NCBI GenBank assembly: GCA_002396125.1 | Contig: DGWL01000079.1 | Location: forward strand, 41,845-64,766 | Direction of reading: 5' to 3' | Length of the DNA: 22,922 bases | DNA from: Porphyromonadaceae bacterium UBA4259 | GTDB lineage: Bacteria > Bacteroidota > Bacteroidia > Bacteroidales > Muribaculaceae | Shown here: positions 1-6,248 of the stretch, piece after piece | Position numbering within the stretch: the first letter of the stretch is position 1 | How the letters are laid out: the number at the start of each line of letters is the position of its first letter | The notes under the pieces: model-generated | Told to the model about the DNA's origin: nothing | Databases searched by the model: none | The model's input: only the letters and a program-made list of their open reading frames with translations | Position numbers and translations under genes: made by a program

Positions 1-4
1 AGCC

Positions 5-634
5 ATGGCACTGAAGAGACAACACGAAACAATGTCGATGTTCAGCATGGCATCGATGACCGACGTCATCTTCCTGCTGCTCATCTTCTTCATGGTGACC
101 TCCACGTTTGTCTTCCCGTCGGCAATGGAGGTGAACCTGCCGCAGAGTGGGCAGCAGACGGCCATCAAGCCCACCACGCGCATATATATCGACAAGGACA
201 TGAACATGTTTGCCACCCAAGGCGACTCCATCTCGCAGGGTGAGCTCATGCCATTGCCCCCCGAGCAGCTCTATGGCTTCTTGCAGAGTGTGAAGCAGAG
301 CGACCCCACACAGTTTGTGGCGCTGCATGCCGACCAGGATGTGCCCTATGGCAAGATAGTCGACATCCTCGACAAGGGTGCCAAGCTGGGAGTGAAAGTG
401 GTGCTTGCCACCAAGCCCGCCAGCGACCAGTATGCCTCGCCCGAGCCTGAGCCCGTGGCCGAGCCTGTGGATGGCGGTAGCGGCGTTGGCGTAGCCCCTG
501 CTGCAGGCGAGCAGCCTGCGGCAGCTCAAGGCACAACCACCGTGACCGAGATTCCCGCCGAGGCCTCAACGCTGCCTCAGTCACAAGCCAGGCAGCAGCA
601 GCCTCAGCCCGTGACCACTGTCACCCAGCAGTAA
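5..634 (+). CDS. exbD: ExbD/TolR-family biopolymer transport protein with long C-terminal tail
   Basis: ExbD works with ExbB in the inner membrane to turn proton flow into TonB motion that powers outer-membrane receptors. The protein has 209 residues. A short cytoplasmic start leads into one membrane helix at about residues 19-38, beginning SMTDVIFLLLIFFMVTS; Asp20 matches the essential membrane aspartate of ExbD/TolR. The periplasmic ExbD domain runs to about residue 140 and includes VALHADQDVPYGKIVDIL. The last ~70 residues are a low-complexity tail rich in Pro, Glu, Gln, Ala and Thr, which is unusual because family members are generally about 130-150 residues. The ATG at base 5 gives a typical ExbD N-terminus, but its ribosome site is outside the window. 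A TonB-like gene follows after 48 bp, so exbB probably lies upstream. Family call is secure; the tail's role is unknown. Confidence 0.93.
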   Translation: MALKRQHETMSMFSMASMTDVIFLLLIFFMVTSTFVFPSAMEVNLPQSGQQTAIKPTTRIYIDKDMNMFATQGDSISQGELMPLPPEQLYGFLQSVKQSDPTQFVALHADQDVPYGKIVDILDKGAKLGVKVVLATKPASDQYASPEPEPVAEPVDGGSGVGVAPAAGEQPAAAQGTTTVTEIPAEASTLPQSQARQQQPQPVTTVTQQ

Positions 635-682
635 CCGCATGTGGCAACACACGCTAATTATCATCATTTTCAACGAACCTAA

Positions 683-1561
683 ATGGCTAAAAACAACGAT
701 AACAGAAACAGGTTTCTCTCGGCATTGCTCACGCTATTGATGGGAGCCGGAATTCTTGCGCTCTTGTTTTTCACAAGCCTCCACTATGAGTATCCGCCCA
801 AGGATGCCACTGTGCAGCAACTGCTGCAGGACACAATCATCTTTGGTGGCGAGCTGGTGGAGCTTGGCGACCTGCCTGAACTTGACAATAGTCAGGATCT
901 TGCCGCCAACGGTGACGAAATCCCTCAGGAGAACGAGAGTGACATTGAGCAGACTCAAGATGCCGGGCAAAACGACATGCAAGACCAGGGCGTCATCAAC
1001 GAGCCCCCCAAGCCGCAGGTGGTGAGCAACCAGCAGGAATCGCCCATGAAGGTAAAGGAGCTGCCTCCCAAGAAGCCTCAGGCCGAGAAAAAGACCGTGG
1101 AGCAGCCCAAGCAACCCGTGCAGCCGCAAAAGAAGGCCAACACGCAGCCTCAGCCAGCCAAGAAGGCTGAGAATCCCAAGCCTTCAACATCAACCAATAC
1201 CGCGGCCAACAACCGCGTGAAGAACGCTTTTGGCAAGAATAACGGCACCGGTACCGGCAAGGCTGGTGTGCCTGGTGGAGCCGACAATGGCGGCACTGCC
1301 GGAGCTCCGGGAGTGGGCGGCCTCGACGGCTACACTCTTGAGTATTTCCCCCGCGCCAAGTGTCCGGCAGCCGGCACAGTGAGGATTCGCGTGACTGTGA
1401 GCCCCTCGGGCGCTGTGAGCAAGGCCTCGATAGTGGGTGGCTCGGTTACCGACCAGCGCACTCGCGACATCTGCCTGGGCCTGGCCCGTCAATCACGCTT
1501 TCGTGTGCCCAAGGGACAAAGCATAGAACGCACCGGCACACTTACCTACACCATTAGGTAA
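683..1561 (+). CDS. tonB: TonB-like energy transducer
   Basis: This 292-residue protein should span the periplasm and pass energy from ExbBD to TonB-dependent receptors. A short basic cytoplasmic start precedes one membrane helix (about residues 11-30). An acidic segment follows (about 55-105), then a Pro/Lys/Gln-rich rod (about 107-168, with repeated PKKPQ/QPKQPVQPQKK patterns), then a Gly/Asn-rich hinge (about 183-213). The last ~75 residues form a compact domain with the TonB-like pattern GTVRIRVTVSPSGAVSKASI and an SRFRVPKG segment. Two cysteines (227 and 264) lie in that domain and could form a disulfide; this is inferred. It sits 48 bp after exbD in the same direction, so an exb-tonB operon is likely. 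The C-terminal domain diverges from proteobacterial TonB, so the exact subfamily is uncertain. Confidence 0.85.
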   Translation: MAKNNDNRNRFLSALLTLLMGAGILALLFFTSLHYEYPPKDATVQQLLQDTIIFGGELVELGDLPELDNSQDLAANGDEIPQENESDIEQTQDAGQNDMQDQGVINEPPKPQVVSNQQESPMKVKELPPKKPQAEKKTVEQPKQPVQPQKKANTQPQPAKKAENPKPSTSTNTAANNRVKNAFGKNNGTGTGKAGVPGGADNGGTAGAPGVGGLDGYTLEYFPRAKCPAAGTVRIRVTVSPSGAVSKASIVGGSVTDQRTRDICLGLARQSRFRVPKGQSIERTGTLTYTIR

Positions 1562-1564
1562 TAC

Positions 1565-1687
1565 CCTTTAAGACAATTGCCGATGGAGGTCAAACAAAAA
1601 CAACAAAATCTGACAAAGAAAACAAATGTTTTTTGCGGATTTTGTTGTTTTTTGTTGACTTTGTTTGATTAATAAAGAATTAGTGTG
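1565..1687 (+). repeat. Long direct repeat, copy 1 of 2
   Basis: This 123-bp unit begins CCTTTAAGACAATTGCCGAT, three bases after the tonB stop, and ends GAATTAGTGTG. It matches 1816-1939 with about a dozen mismatches and one indel. It contains an imperfect inverted repeat: CAAACAAA at 1591-1598 pairs with 1660-1667, and CAACAAAATC at 1601-1610 pairs with 1638-1647, leaving an asymmetric bulge. The first ~65 bases are almost unchanged between copies while the loop and right arm vary. Confidence 0.9.
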
Positions 1688-1707
1688 TACTGAGATAGTA
1701 AAAGTTG

Positions 1708-1813
1708 CCGCCCGTTGGGCGGAAATTAAAGCTTCGCTAAAATTATTATTTTTAAATTTTTATATTGATTAATTTTAGCGCCACCGGCGCACTAATTTTC
1801 TCGCGCCAGCGAG
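1708..1813. repeat. Cluster of short inverted repeats between the two long direct repeats
   Basis: Four perfect inverted repeats lie within 106 bases: CCGCCC/GGGCGG with a 3-nt loop (1708-1722); CGCTAAAATTA/TAATTTTAGCG (1735-1745 with 1770-1780); GCGCC/GGCGC with a 3-nt loop (1778-1790, sharing three bases with the previous arm); and CTCGC/GCGAG with a 4-nt loop (1800-1813). An outer 8-bp pair, AATTAGTG at 1678-1685 with CACTAATT at 1790-1797, encloses most of them. The spacing suggests a folded RNA or a protein-bound DNA element. Confidence 0.7.
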
Positions 1814-1815
1814 CT

Positions 1816-1939
1816 CCTTTAAGACAATTGCCGATGGAGGCCAAACAAAAACAACAAAATCTGACAAAGAAAACAAACATTTTTTTGTTGGTCTTGTTGT
1901 TTTTTGTTGAATTTGTTTGATTATTAATGAATTAGTGTG
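1816..1939 (+). repeat. Long direct repeat, copy 2 of 2
   Basis: Second copy of the 123-bp unit, 251-252 bp downstream of the first. The first ~65 bases differ from copy 1 at a single position (T to C after GATGGAGG). The right arm of the inverted repeat has drifted, which shortens its pairing with CAACAAAATC. No short flanking target duplication was evident. Confidence 0.9.
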
Positions 1940-1957
1940 CTTTTGGGTTATAAAAAA

Positions 1958-1997
1958 GGCGAAAATAACAGCTGATTTACAGCAAGTTATTTTCGCC
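1958..1997 (-). terminator. Intrinsic terminator of the lipoprotein gene
   Basis: A perfect 12-bp stem (GGCGAAAATAAC at 1958-1969 with GTTATTTTCGCC at 1986-1997) holds a small inner hairpin (GCTG/CAGC). Read on the minus strand it is followed by TTTTTTATAA. It lies 23 bp past the stop codon of the minus-strand lipoprotein gene. Confidence 0.85.
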
Positions 1998-2020
1998 GAA
2001 CTTGTATTGATTGAATTTTG

Positions 2021-2509
2021 TTACCGCTTGTGGTAGCGTTTGAATGTGAGTGGCACACCGGCGACGGTGCACTTGAGGGTGTTGCCGTCGGTCTGTATGT
2101 CGGTAACCGGGAGTTCAAGTGTTCCAACCTTGAGCACCAGAGCCTGCTCGGTGAGGGCCCATGAGCCGGTGATGAAAGGGCCAATACCGCCGCGGTAGCT
2201 GTAGAGGCGTGCGGTGGAATCGGCGTTGAACTGCACCACTACTGAGGTCGATGCCACAATCTCCTTGACGCGGTTGAGCGCATCAATAACCTCGGGTGTG
2301 AGCATTTCGGTCTGTTGCAGGGTAGTGACAATCTGCATCTCAAGTTGCTGCATAGCAGCAGCGTCGGGCACCATTTCCCAAGCTCCCAACAATGGATTGG
2401 CTGGAGTTGCCGGCTCGTCGTTGTCGTTGCCGCACGAAGTGAATGCATAGCAGCACACCATGGCCACAACGAGCAACGCAAAGCCCCACAATATGTTTTT
2501 TCTCTTCAT
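2021..2509 (-). CDS. Small secreted lipoprotein of unknown function
   Basis: The protein has 162 residues. A basic start (MKRK) and hydrophobic core lead to a lipobox ending TSC, so Cys26 should be lipidated and the protein exported to the cell envelope. A polar Asn/Asp/Glu linker follows, then a helix-rich middle (about 48-90) and a C-terminal half with the look of a small beta-sheet domain (VVVQFNADSTARLYSYRGG, then GSWALTEQALVLKVG and TLKCTVAGVPLTFKRYHKR). That layout resembles the lipocalin-like lipoproteins common in Bacteroidales, but no specific family is recognised. It has its own promoter overlapping the hairpin that ends ridA, and its own terminator. The ATG at 2509 is chosen because it begins a complete signal peptide. 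Confidence 0.8.
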   Translation of the reverse strand: MKRKNILWGFALLVVAMVCCYAFTSCGNDNDEPATPANPLLGAWEMVPDAAAMQQLEMQIVTTLQQTEMLTPEVIDALNRVKEIVASTSVVVQFNADSTARLYSYRGGIGPFITGSWALTEQALVLKVGTLELPVTDIQTDGNTLKCTVAGVPLTFKRYHKR

Positions 2510-2537
2510 TGCAATTCTCAGTTTTTAAAACCAAATG

Positions 2538-2568
2538 CAAAGTTACAATAAAACGCCGTGACGAACAA
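2538..2568 (-). promoter_or_regulatory. Bacteroidetes-type promoter for the lipoprotein gene
   Basis: On the minus strand a -33 TTG (2568-2566) is followed by exactly 20 nt and then TAACTTTG (2545-2538), a full match to the TAnnTTTG -7 box. The start codon is 28 nt past the -7 box. The -33 triplet sits in the loop of the hairpin at 2553-2581. Confidence 0.7.
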
Positions 2569-2581
2569 TGTCGCACGGCGT
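2553..2581 (-). terminator. Terminator hairpin of ridA, overlapping the next promoter
   Basis: An 8-bp perfect inverted repeat (ACGCCGTG at 2553-2560 with CACGGCGT at 2574-2581) has a 13-nt loop. On the minus strand it lies 29 bp after the ridA stop and is followed by TTTTATTG, as expected for an intrinsic terminator. Its loop and left part contain the -33 element and most of the spacer of the lipoprotein promoter. Confidence 0.7.
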
Positions 2582-2610
2582 CAATAATTCAAAAACTTAT
2601 TAACAAGCCA

Positions 2611-2991
2611 TTATTCCACAGCAATCATCTCGATTTCCACGAGAGCGCCCTTGGGCAGGTCGCGAACGGCAAATGCCGAGCGAGCTGGATAAGGCTCCTG
2701 GAAGAACTCGGCATAAACCTCGTTCATGGGGCCAAAGTTGGCGATATCGCTCAGCAGCACAGTAGTTTTCACCACATTGTTGAGGTCGAGCCCGGCACTC
2801 TTGAGAATAGCCTGAGCGTTAAGCAGCGACTGGCGAGTCTGCTCCTTGATACCACCCTCGGGGAATGCTCCTGTGGCGGGGTCGATGGGGAGTTGGCCTG
2901 AGAGATAGAACGTGCTGCCCTGAGCGGCAATGCCTTGACTGTAAGGACCAATGGCGGCTGGTGCCTGGTTGGTGTTTAAAGCTTTCTTCAT
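2611..2991 (-). CDS. ridA: RidA family 2-iminobutanoate/2-iminopropanoate deaminase
   Basis: RidA hydrolyses reactive enamine/imine intermediates released by PLP-dependent enzymes such as threonine dehydratase, forming 2-ketoacids and ammonia in the cytoplasm. The 126-residue length is normal for the family. Visible signatures are the N-terminal AIGPYSQGI, FYLSGQLPIDPATG (about 28-41), the NNVVKTTVLLSDIANF stretch (71-86), and the C-terminal PARSAFAV followed by ALVEIEMIAVE. Arg104 and Glu119 correspond to the catalytic pair Arg105/Glu120 of E. coli RidA. The protein should form a trimer. It is transcribed alone, from a probable promoter 46 nt upstream, and ends at a hairpin shared with the next promoter. 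Confidence 0.95.
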   Translation of the reverse strand: MKKALNTNQAPAAIGPYSQGIAAQGSTFYLSGQLPIDPATGAFPEGGIKEQTRQSLLNAQAILKSAGLDLNNVVKTTVLLSDIANFGPMNEVYAEFFQEPYPARSAFAVRDLPKGALVEIEMIAVE

Positions 2992-3036
2992 TGTGTTTAA
3001 GATAATTAGTGTTAATAGTAAAAATTAGTTGTTTTG

Positions 3037-3044
3037 CAAAGGTA
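3037..3044 (-). promoter_or_regulatory. Probable -7 box of ridA
   Basis: TACCTTTG on the minus strand (3044-3037), followed by C, fits TAnnTTTG 46 nt upstream of the ridA ATG. No TTG is found at the expected -33 position, so only half of the promoter is supported. Confidence 0.5.
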
Positions 3045-3182
3045 GTAAAAACTTTTCAGCCATGCGTGTTTTTTGAATCATTTTAGCGATTAATAAAGTT
3101 AATGATTACAACAAAATGGCGCATTTTGACGTTATAATTATAAATTATAATAAAACTCACATTGCCGCGAGAGGTAATGCCG

Positions 3183-4751
3183 ATGGCAGGAATGAGAAAA
3201 AAAATATGGTGCCTAACCTTAACGTTGATGCTCGGGTGCGCGCTTGCCGCCGCGTCCGACAGTATTGCCGTTGACTATAGCGCCGGCATCACCCTCGCCA
3301 CGGGCAGTGCCGATTTTGCACCCTATCACATTGCCAGCAACCGCGGTGGCACTGTCACGCAGCGGCACTCGGCACTCGTTGCGGCTGCACTCCGTCATGA
3401 CCTCGACACCACGCGACGCCTGTCGTGGGGTGCTGGAGTGGAGGCTTGGGCTGGCTATAGCTCGAGCGTGGACTATCGTCGCTACGACGCATCGGCGGCA
3501 CAGTGGCGCGACAACCGTCAGCACCCGGCACGCTTGTGGCTGCAGCAGGCCTGGATTGAGGGCAAGCACCGTGGCGTGTTCCTCATGGTGGGCATGAAGG
3601 ACATTGACCCGGGATTTGTGAACCGCCGGCTTAGTAGTGGCGACCTTGTGATGAGCGGTAATGCCCGCCCGGGGTTTGGCGCAAGAGCAGGCTTTGTCAA
3701 CTACCAAAACGTGCCTTTCACGCGCGGCTGGCTGCAGATTCGCGGCGAGTATGGCTACTATCGCTTCAACAACAGTCCATGGCTCGAGAACCACTATAAC
3801 TACTATAACAATTTCATCACCATTCACCACTGGTTCAACTACAAGAACATCTTTTTCCGCTCCAATCCCACCAAGCCGCTGGTTGTCACTGTGGGGGCGC
3901 AGGCGGCATGCCAGTTTGCGGGTCGTGCCACCTATTACAACAATGGTGAAGTGGTTCAGGAGGTTGACATGAAAGCCGATTTCAAGGCCTTCTGGCGTGC
4001 TCTCTTTGCCGGCAGTGGCGGTGAGGCTATGGGCGACAAGGCCTATGTGCAAGGCAATCACTTCGGGTCGTGGGACATAGCTCTCGACTACCGTTTTGCC
4101 AACGGTCACTCGTTGCGTGCCTACTATCAGTCGCCCTGGGAAGACGGGTCGGGCATAGGCATGATGAACGGATTTGACGGCCTGTGGGGACTGGAGTACA
4201 ACAGTGGCGGTCATGGCATTGTTACCGGTGCGGTGATAGAGTTTCTCGACCTGATGAACCAAAGTGGCCCCATCCATTTCTCGCCCAAGGATTTTATCGA
4301 CGACACCCACCCCGACGGCAGCCCCATCACCAGCAAAGCCACCGGCAGCGATGACTACTACAACAACTATTGCTACAACGGCTACCAAAACCGGGGCATG
4401 GCGATAGGCACGCCCATGGCGCGCTCGCCGCTCTATAACACCGACGGCTACATGCGCTTCACCGACAACCTCATGCGCGGCTTTCACTTGGCAGTGATGG
4501 GCGAGCTGGGAAGCCAGGTGACCTACCGCGCCATGTTGTCGTGGCGCAAGTCGCTGGGCACGCCCTTTGTGCCGCGGCTGGAGCCCCTCAAGTGCACCTC
4601 GATGATGATTGAGGGCGTTTACACACCGCACTGGGCTCGTGGCTTGGAATTCAAGCTGCAACTGGCTCACGACCATGGCAAGCTCTATGGCGGCAACAAC
4701 ACGGGAGCGCTGCTCTCAATATTTTATCGTGGAAATTTCAACCTGAGATGA
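3183..4751 (+). CDS. Wzi-family capsule assembly outer-membrane protein
   Basis: This is an exported beta-barrel resembling the Wzi capsule-assembly family, whose E. coli member binds capsular polysaccharide at the outer membrane. From the ATG at 3183 it has 522 residues. A signal peptide (RKKIWCLTLTLMLGCALAAA) precedes a mature chain of alternating aromatic strands typical of a barrel. Family-like segments include LWLQQAWIEGKHRGVFLMVG near residue 120, a conserved-looking GWLQIRGEYGYY, and the C-terminal KLQLAHDHGKLYGGNNTGALL ending in FYRGNFNLR. The frame also opens at a TTG (3162) and an ATG (3177). The 3183 ATG has a GAGG 8 nt upstream, and the ATG at 3192 is also possible. A lipoprotein gene starts one base after the stop, so they are probably cotranscribed. 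No other capsule genes are nearby, so a role beyond capsule anchoring is possible. Confidence 0.8.
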   Translation: MAGMRKKIWCLTLTLMLGCALAAASDSIAVDYSAGITLATGSADFAPYHIASNRGGTVTQRHSALVAAALRHDLDTTRRLSWGAGVEAWAGYSSSVDYRRYDASAAQWRDNRQHPARLWLQQAWIEGKHRGVFLMVGMKDIDPGFVNRRLSSGDLVMSGNARPGFGARAGFVNYQNVPFTRGWLQIRGEYGYYRFNNSPWLENHYNYYNNFITIHHWFNYKNIFFRSNPTKPLVVTVGAQAACQFAGRATYYNNGEVVQEVDMKADFKAFWRALFAGSGGEAMGDKAYVQGNHFGSWDIALDYRFANGHSLRAYYQSPWEDGSGIGMMNGFDGLWGLEYNSGGHGIVTGAVIEFLDLMNQSGPIHFSPKDFIDDTHPDGSPITSKATGSDDYYNNYCYNGYQNRGMAIGTPMARSPLYNTDGYMRFTDNLMRGFHLAVMGELGSQVTYRAMLSWRKSLGTPFVPRLEPLKCTSMMIEGVYTPHWARGLEFKLQLAHDHGKLYGGNNTGALLSIFYRGNFNLR

Positions 4752-4752
4752 C

Positions 4753-5199
4753 ATGAGAAAACTGGCTATATACACACTACTGGCGCTGGCGGCGCTAATG
4801 AGCGGCTGCGCCAAGAACAACGGCGACATAGGGCTATGGTTTGGGTTGTGGCATCTCGACACCATCGAGGTTGACGGCGAGCCCGATGCCGCCTATAACG
4901 GCTGCTACTACTTCTTGTTTCAGGGCAAGGTGTTCAACTTGAATCAGGTGGATGAGGCTATGCACAGCTATGATTCGCGAGTGGCGCAGTGGAGCGAGAG
5001 CGACGATGGCGGCACAATAACTATCGACTTTGCCGACGACCGTTACACTCCTTACTTTGGCGACGGTTATCCGAGTGTGTACTTGAGCATTGTTACCACC
5101 TTGCGCGTGCTGAAACTCACCACAACCACCATGGTGCTCGAGCATGAGGAACAATCAACCGGCTCCACCATCACCTATCACCTAACCCGCTGGGATTAA
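4753..5199 (+). CDS. Small lipoprotein coupled to the Wzi-family gene
   Basis: The protein has 148 residues. Its signal peptide ends in the lipobox LMSGC with Cys19 as the lipidation site, so it should sit in the cell envelope. The mature part begins with an aromatic block (IGLWFGLWHLDTIEVDGEP) and continues through short beta-strand-like segments, ending VLKLTTTTMVLEHEEQ and TITYHLTRWD. This resembles small lipocalin-like lipoproteins of Bacteroidales, but no precise family is recognised. The ATG lies one base after the TGA of the Wzi-family gene, which implies translational coupling and a shared role, perhaps as an accessory to the barrel. A strong terminator follows at 5290. Confidence 0.8.
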   Translation: MRKLAIYTLLALAALMSGCAKNNGDIGLWFGLWHLDTIEVDGEPDAAYNGCYYFLFQGKVFNLNQVDEAMHSYDSRVAQWSESDDGGTITIDFADDRYTPYFGDGYPSVYLSIVTTLRVLKLTTTTMVLEHEEQSTGSTITYHLTRWD

Positions 5200-5289
5200 C
5201 CCCAAACGGGCATCAGGCCGAGAACCGATTTTTTTTAATGGCACAAAACCTGATGACCGGTTTGGACTGGAATATGCGGGCATAAAGCT

Positions 5290-5325
5290 ATCGCCACCAT
5301 CACTGCACAGGGTGATGGTGGCGAT
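5290..5325 (+). terminator. Strong intrinsic terminator after the Wzi-lipoprotein pair
   Basis: A perfect 14-bp stem (5290-5303 with 5312-5325, ATCGCCACCATCAC/GTGATGGTGGCGAT) has an 8-nt loop and is followed on the plus strand by GTTTTCATT. It lies between convergent genes. On the minus strand the downstream flank is less T-rich, so it serves the plus-strand operon best but could act for both. Confidence 0.85.
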
Positions 5326-5354
5326 GTTTTCATTGATGTGTGGCTGGGGAGATT

Positions 5355-6050
5355 TTAGGCCTTGCGCACGATGGCGATGGGTGTCTGCTGGTCGTTTTGT
5401 CCCAGTGGGTTGTCCTTGAAGAGAGCCTTGAGGAACTTCATGTCGAGGTCTTTGCTCGACTTGCCCAGGATGTCGACGTTTAGGTCGTTGGCATCAAGCA
5501 CAATAACCTCGAGTCCGCCCAGTCGCTCCTTCATCTGTCGAGCCACCTTGTCGGGGTTCTTGGGTGCCATCTTGGCATAGCGGTTGTAGGGTGGGATAGT
5601 GCAGTCGCATGGCCCGTCGATAGCATAGGCGCGAGGTCCGCACACCTTGTAGAATGCTCCGCGCACGCCGAAAGGCTTGGTCACTGCGGCTGCCAGGCAT
5701 CCCAGCATGAGTCGTGGCACACCCACGTCCTTGATAGCGAGCTGCATGGTGTAGGGGCTACCCAGACCGATGCCGTAGGGCGACTTGTAGACAAATTTCA
5801 CAAGGAACTTAGCCAGCCAGCTAGGCTTGATCTCGGAGATGGGGAAAGCACGTCCCTGAGTGATGGCAACGATTTTCTCGCTCACGAACACCAGGTCGCC
5901 CGGTTGGCGAATGTCCTTGGTGTACTCATCGAGCACGTCGCCCAGGTTGTCCTCTTTCATCACCAGCTTGGTTTTGCACGGAATGCGCATGTATTCCACG
6001 CCATCAATCTCAATGTTTATATTCTTGCCTTCGTTAGCTTTAACTTCCAT
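5355..6050 (-). CDS. CofE-like coenzyme F420:glutamate ligase family protein
   Basis: The 231-residue chain resembles the F420-0:gamma-glutamyl ligase (CofE) family, whose archaeal and actinobacterial members add glutamate to coenzyme F420 using GTP. Family-like features are PGDLVFVSEKIVAITQGR (about 50-67), the GIGLGSPYTMQLAI segment (93-106), and the central GVRGAFYKVCGPRAYAIDGP with CDCTIPPYNRYAKMAPKNP after it. The C-terminal part is a short alpha/beta segment with EVIVLDANDLNVDILGKS. There is no signal peptide, so it is cytoplasmic. Bacteroidales are not known to make F420, no other cof gene is nearby, and the gene stands alone with its own promoter. The substrate is therefore probably not F420, and true function is unknown. 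The ATG at 6050 is 47 nt past the -7 box. Confidence 0.82.
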   Translation of the reverse strand: MEVKANEGKNINIEIDGVEYMRIPCKTKLVMKEDNLGDVLDEYTKDIRQPGDLVFVSEKIVAITQGRAFPISEIKPSWLAKFLVKFVYKSPYGIGLGSPYTMQLAIKDVGVPRLMLGCLAAAVTKPFGVRGAFYKVCGPRAYAIDGPCDCTIPPYNRYAKMAPKNPDKVARQMKERLGGLEVIVLDANDLNVDILGKSSKDLDMKFLKALFKDNPLGQNDQQTPIAIVRKA

Positions 6051-6096
6051 TTTCTCTTGATTTTAGTGTGATATTTTGATGTTTTTAAAAACGGCA

Positions 6097-6127
6097 CAAA
6101 AGTAGTTATTTAAAATTAAATAAGCAA
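6097..6127 (-). promoter_or_regulatory. Promoter of the CofE-like gene
   Basis: On the minus strand TTG (6127-6125, within TTTG) is followed by 20 nt and TACTTTTG (6104-6097), a full TAnnTTTG match. It faces away from the zinc-ribbon gene promoter 45 bp to the right, so the two genes diverge from one A/T-rich region. Confidence 0.75.
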
Positions 6128-6171
6128 ATTATGTGCTTCTTTTTGAAAAATGGCATTTTTGAAGAAAAAAA

Positions 6172-6202
6172 TTGCATATTTTATGTAAAACGTGTAATTT
6201 TG
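6172..6202 (+). promoter_or_regulatory. Promoter of the zinc-ribbon gene
   Basis: TTG at 6172-6174 is followed by a 20-nt spacer and TAATTTTG at 6195-6202, a full match to the Bacteroidetes -7 box. The start codon is 46 nt past the box. Confidence 0.75.
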
Positions 6203-6248
6203 TCCTATTCTAAATCTCCAACCATAGGTTTTTAATGGGAAATTAGCT

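Larger units (their letters stand above)
1562..2020. other. Non-coding repeat-and-hairpin region between convergent genes
   Basis: This 459-bp stretch between the stop codons of tonB (+) and the lipoprotein gene (-) has no credible reading frame. It holds two copies of a ~123-bp sequence (1565-1687 and 1816-1939) on either side of a ~128-bp segment packed with short inverted repeats, followed by a terminator hairpin at 1958-1997. The composition alternates between A/T-only runs and short GC hairpins. It could be a transcription-end region, a small non-autonomous repeat element, or the source of a structured RNA; the sequence does not decide between these. Confidence 0.8.

Noticed and set aside
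1565..1939. Insertion sequence
   Set aside because: There is no transposase frame, and the repeats are direct rather than terminal inverted. It is kept as an unclassified repeat element.
3121..3160. Promoter for the Wzi-family gene
   Set aside because: A TTTTG at 3124-3128 could be a -33 box, but no TAnnTTTG follows at a suitable distance.
3162..3182. TTG start at 3162 for the Wzi-family gene
   Set aside because: It would add residues ahead of the signal peptide; ATG codons at 3177, 3183 and 3192 are better placed.
3219..4676. 485-aa open frame on the minus strand inside the Wzi-family gene
   Set aside because: It is wholly antisense to a gene with a signal peptide and family-like motifs, and its protein is low-complexity Val/Ala/His-rich with no domain. 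G/C-rich third positions make such frames common.
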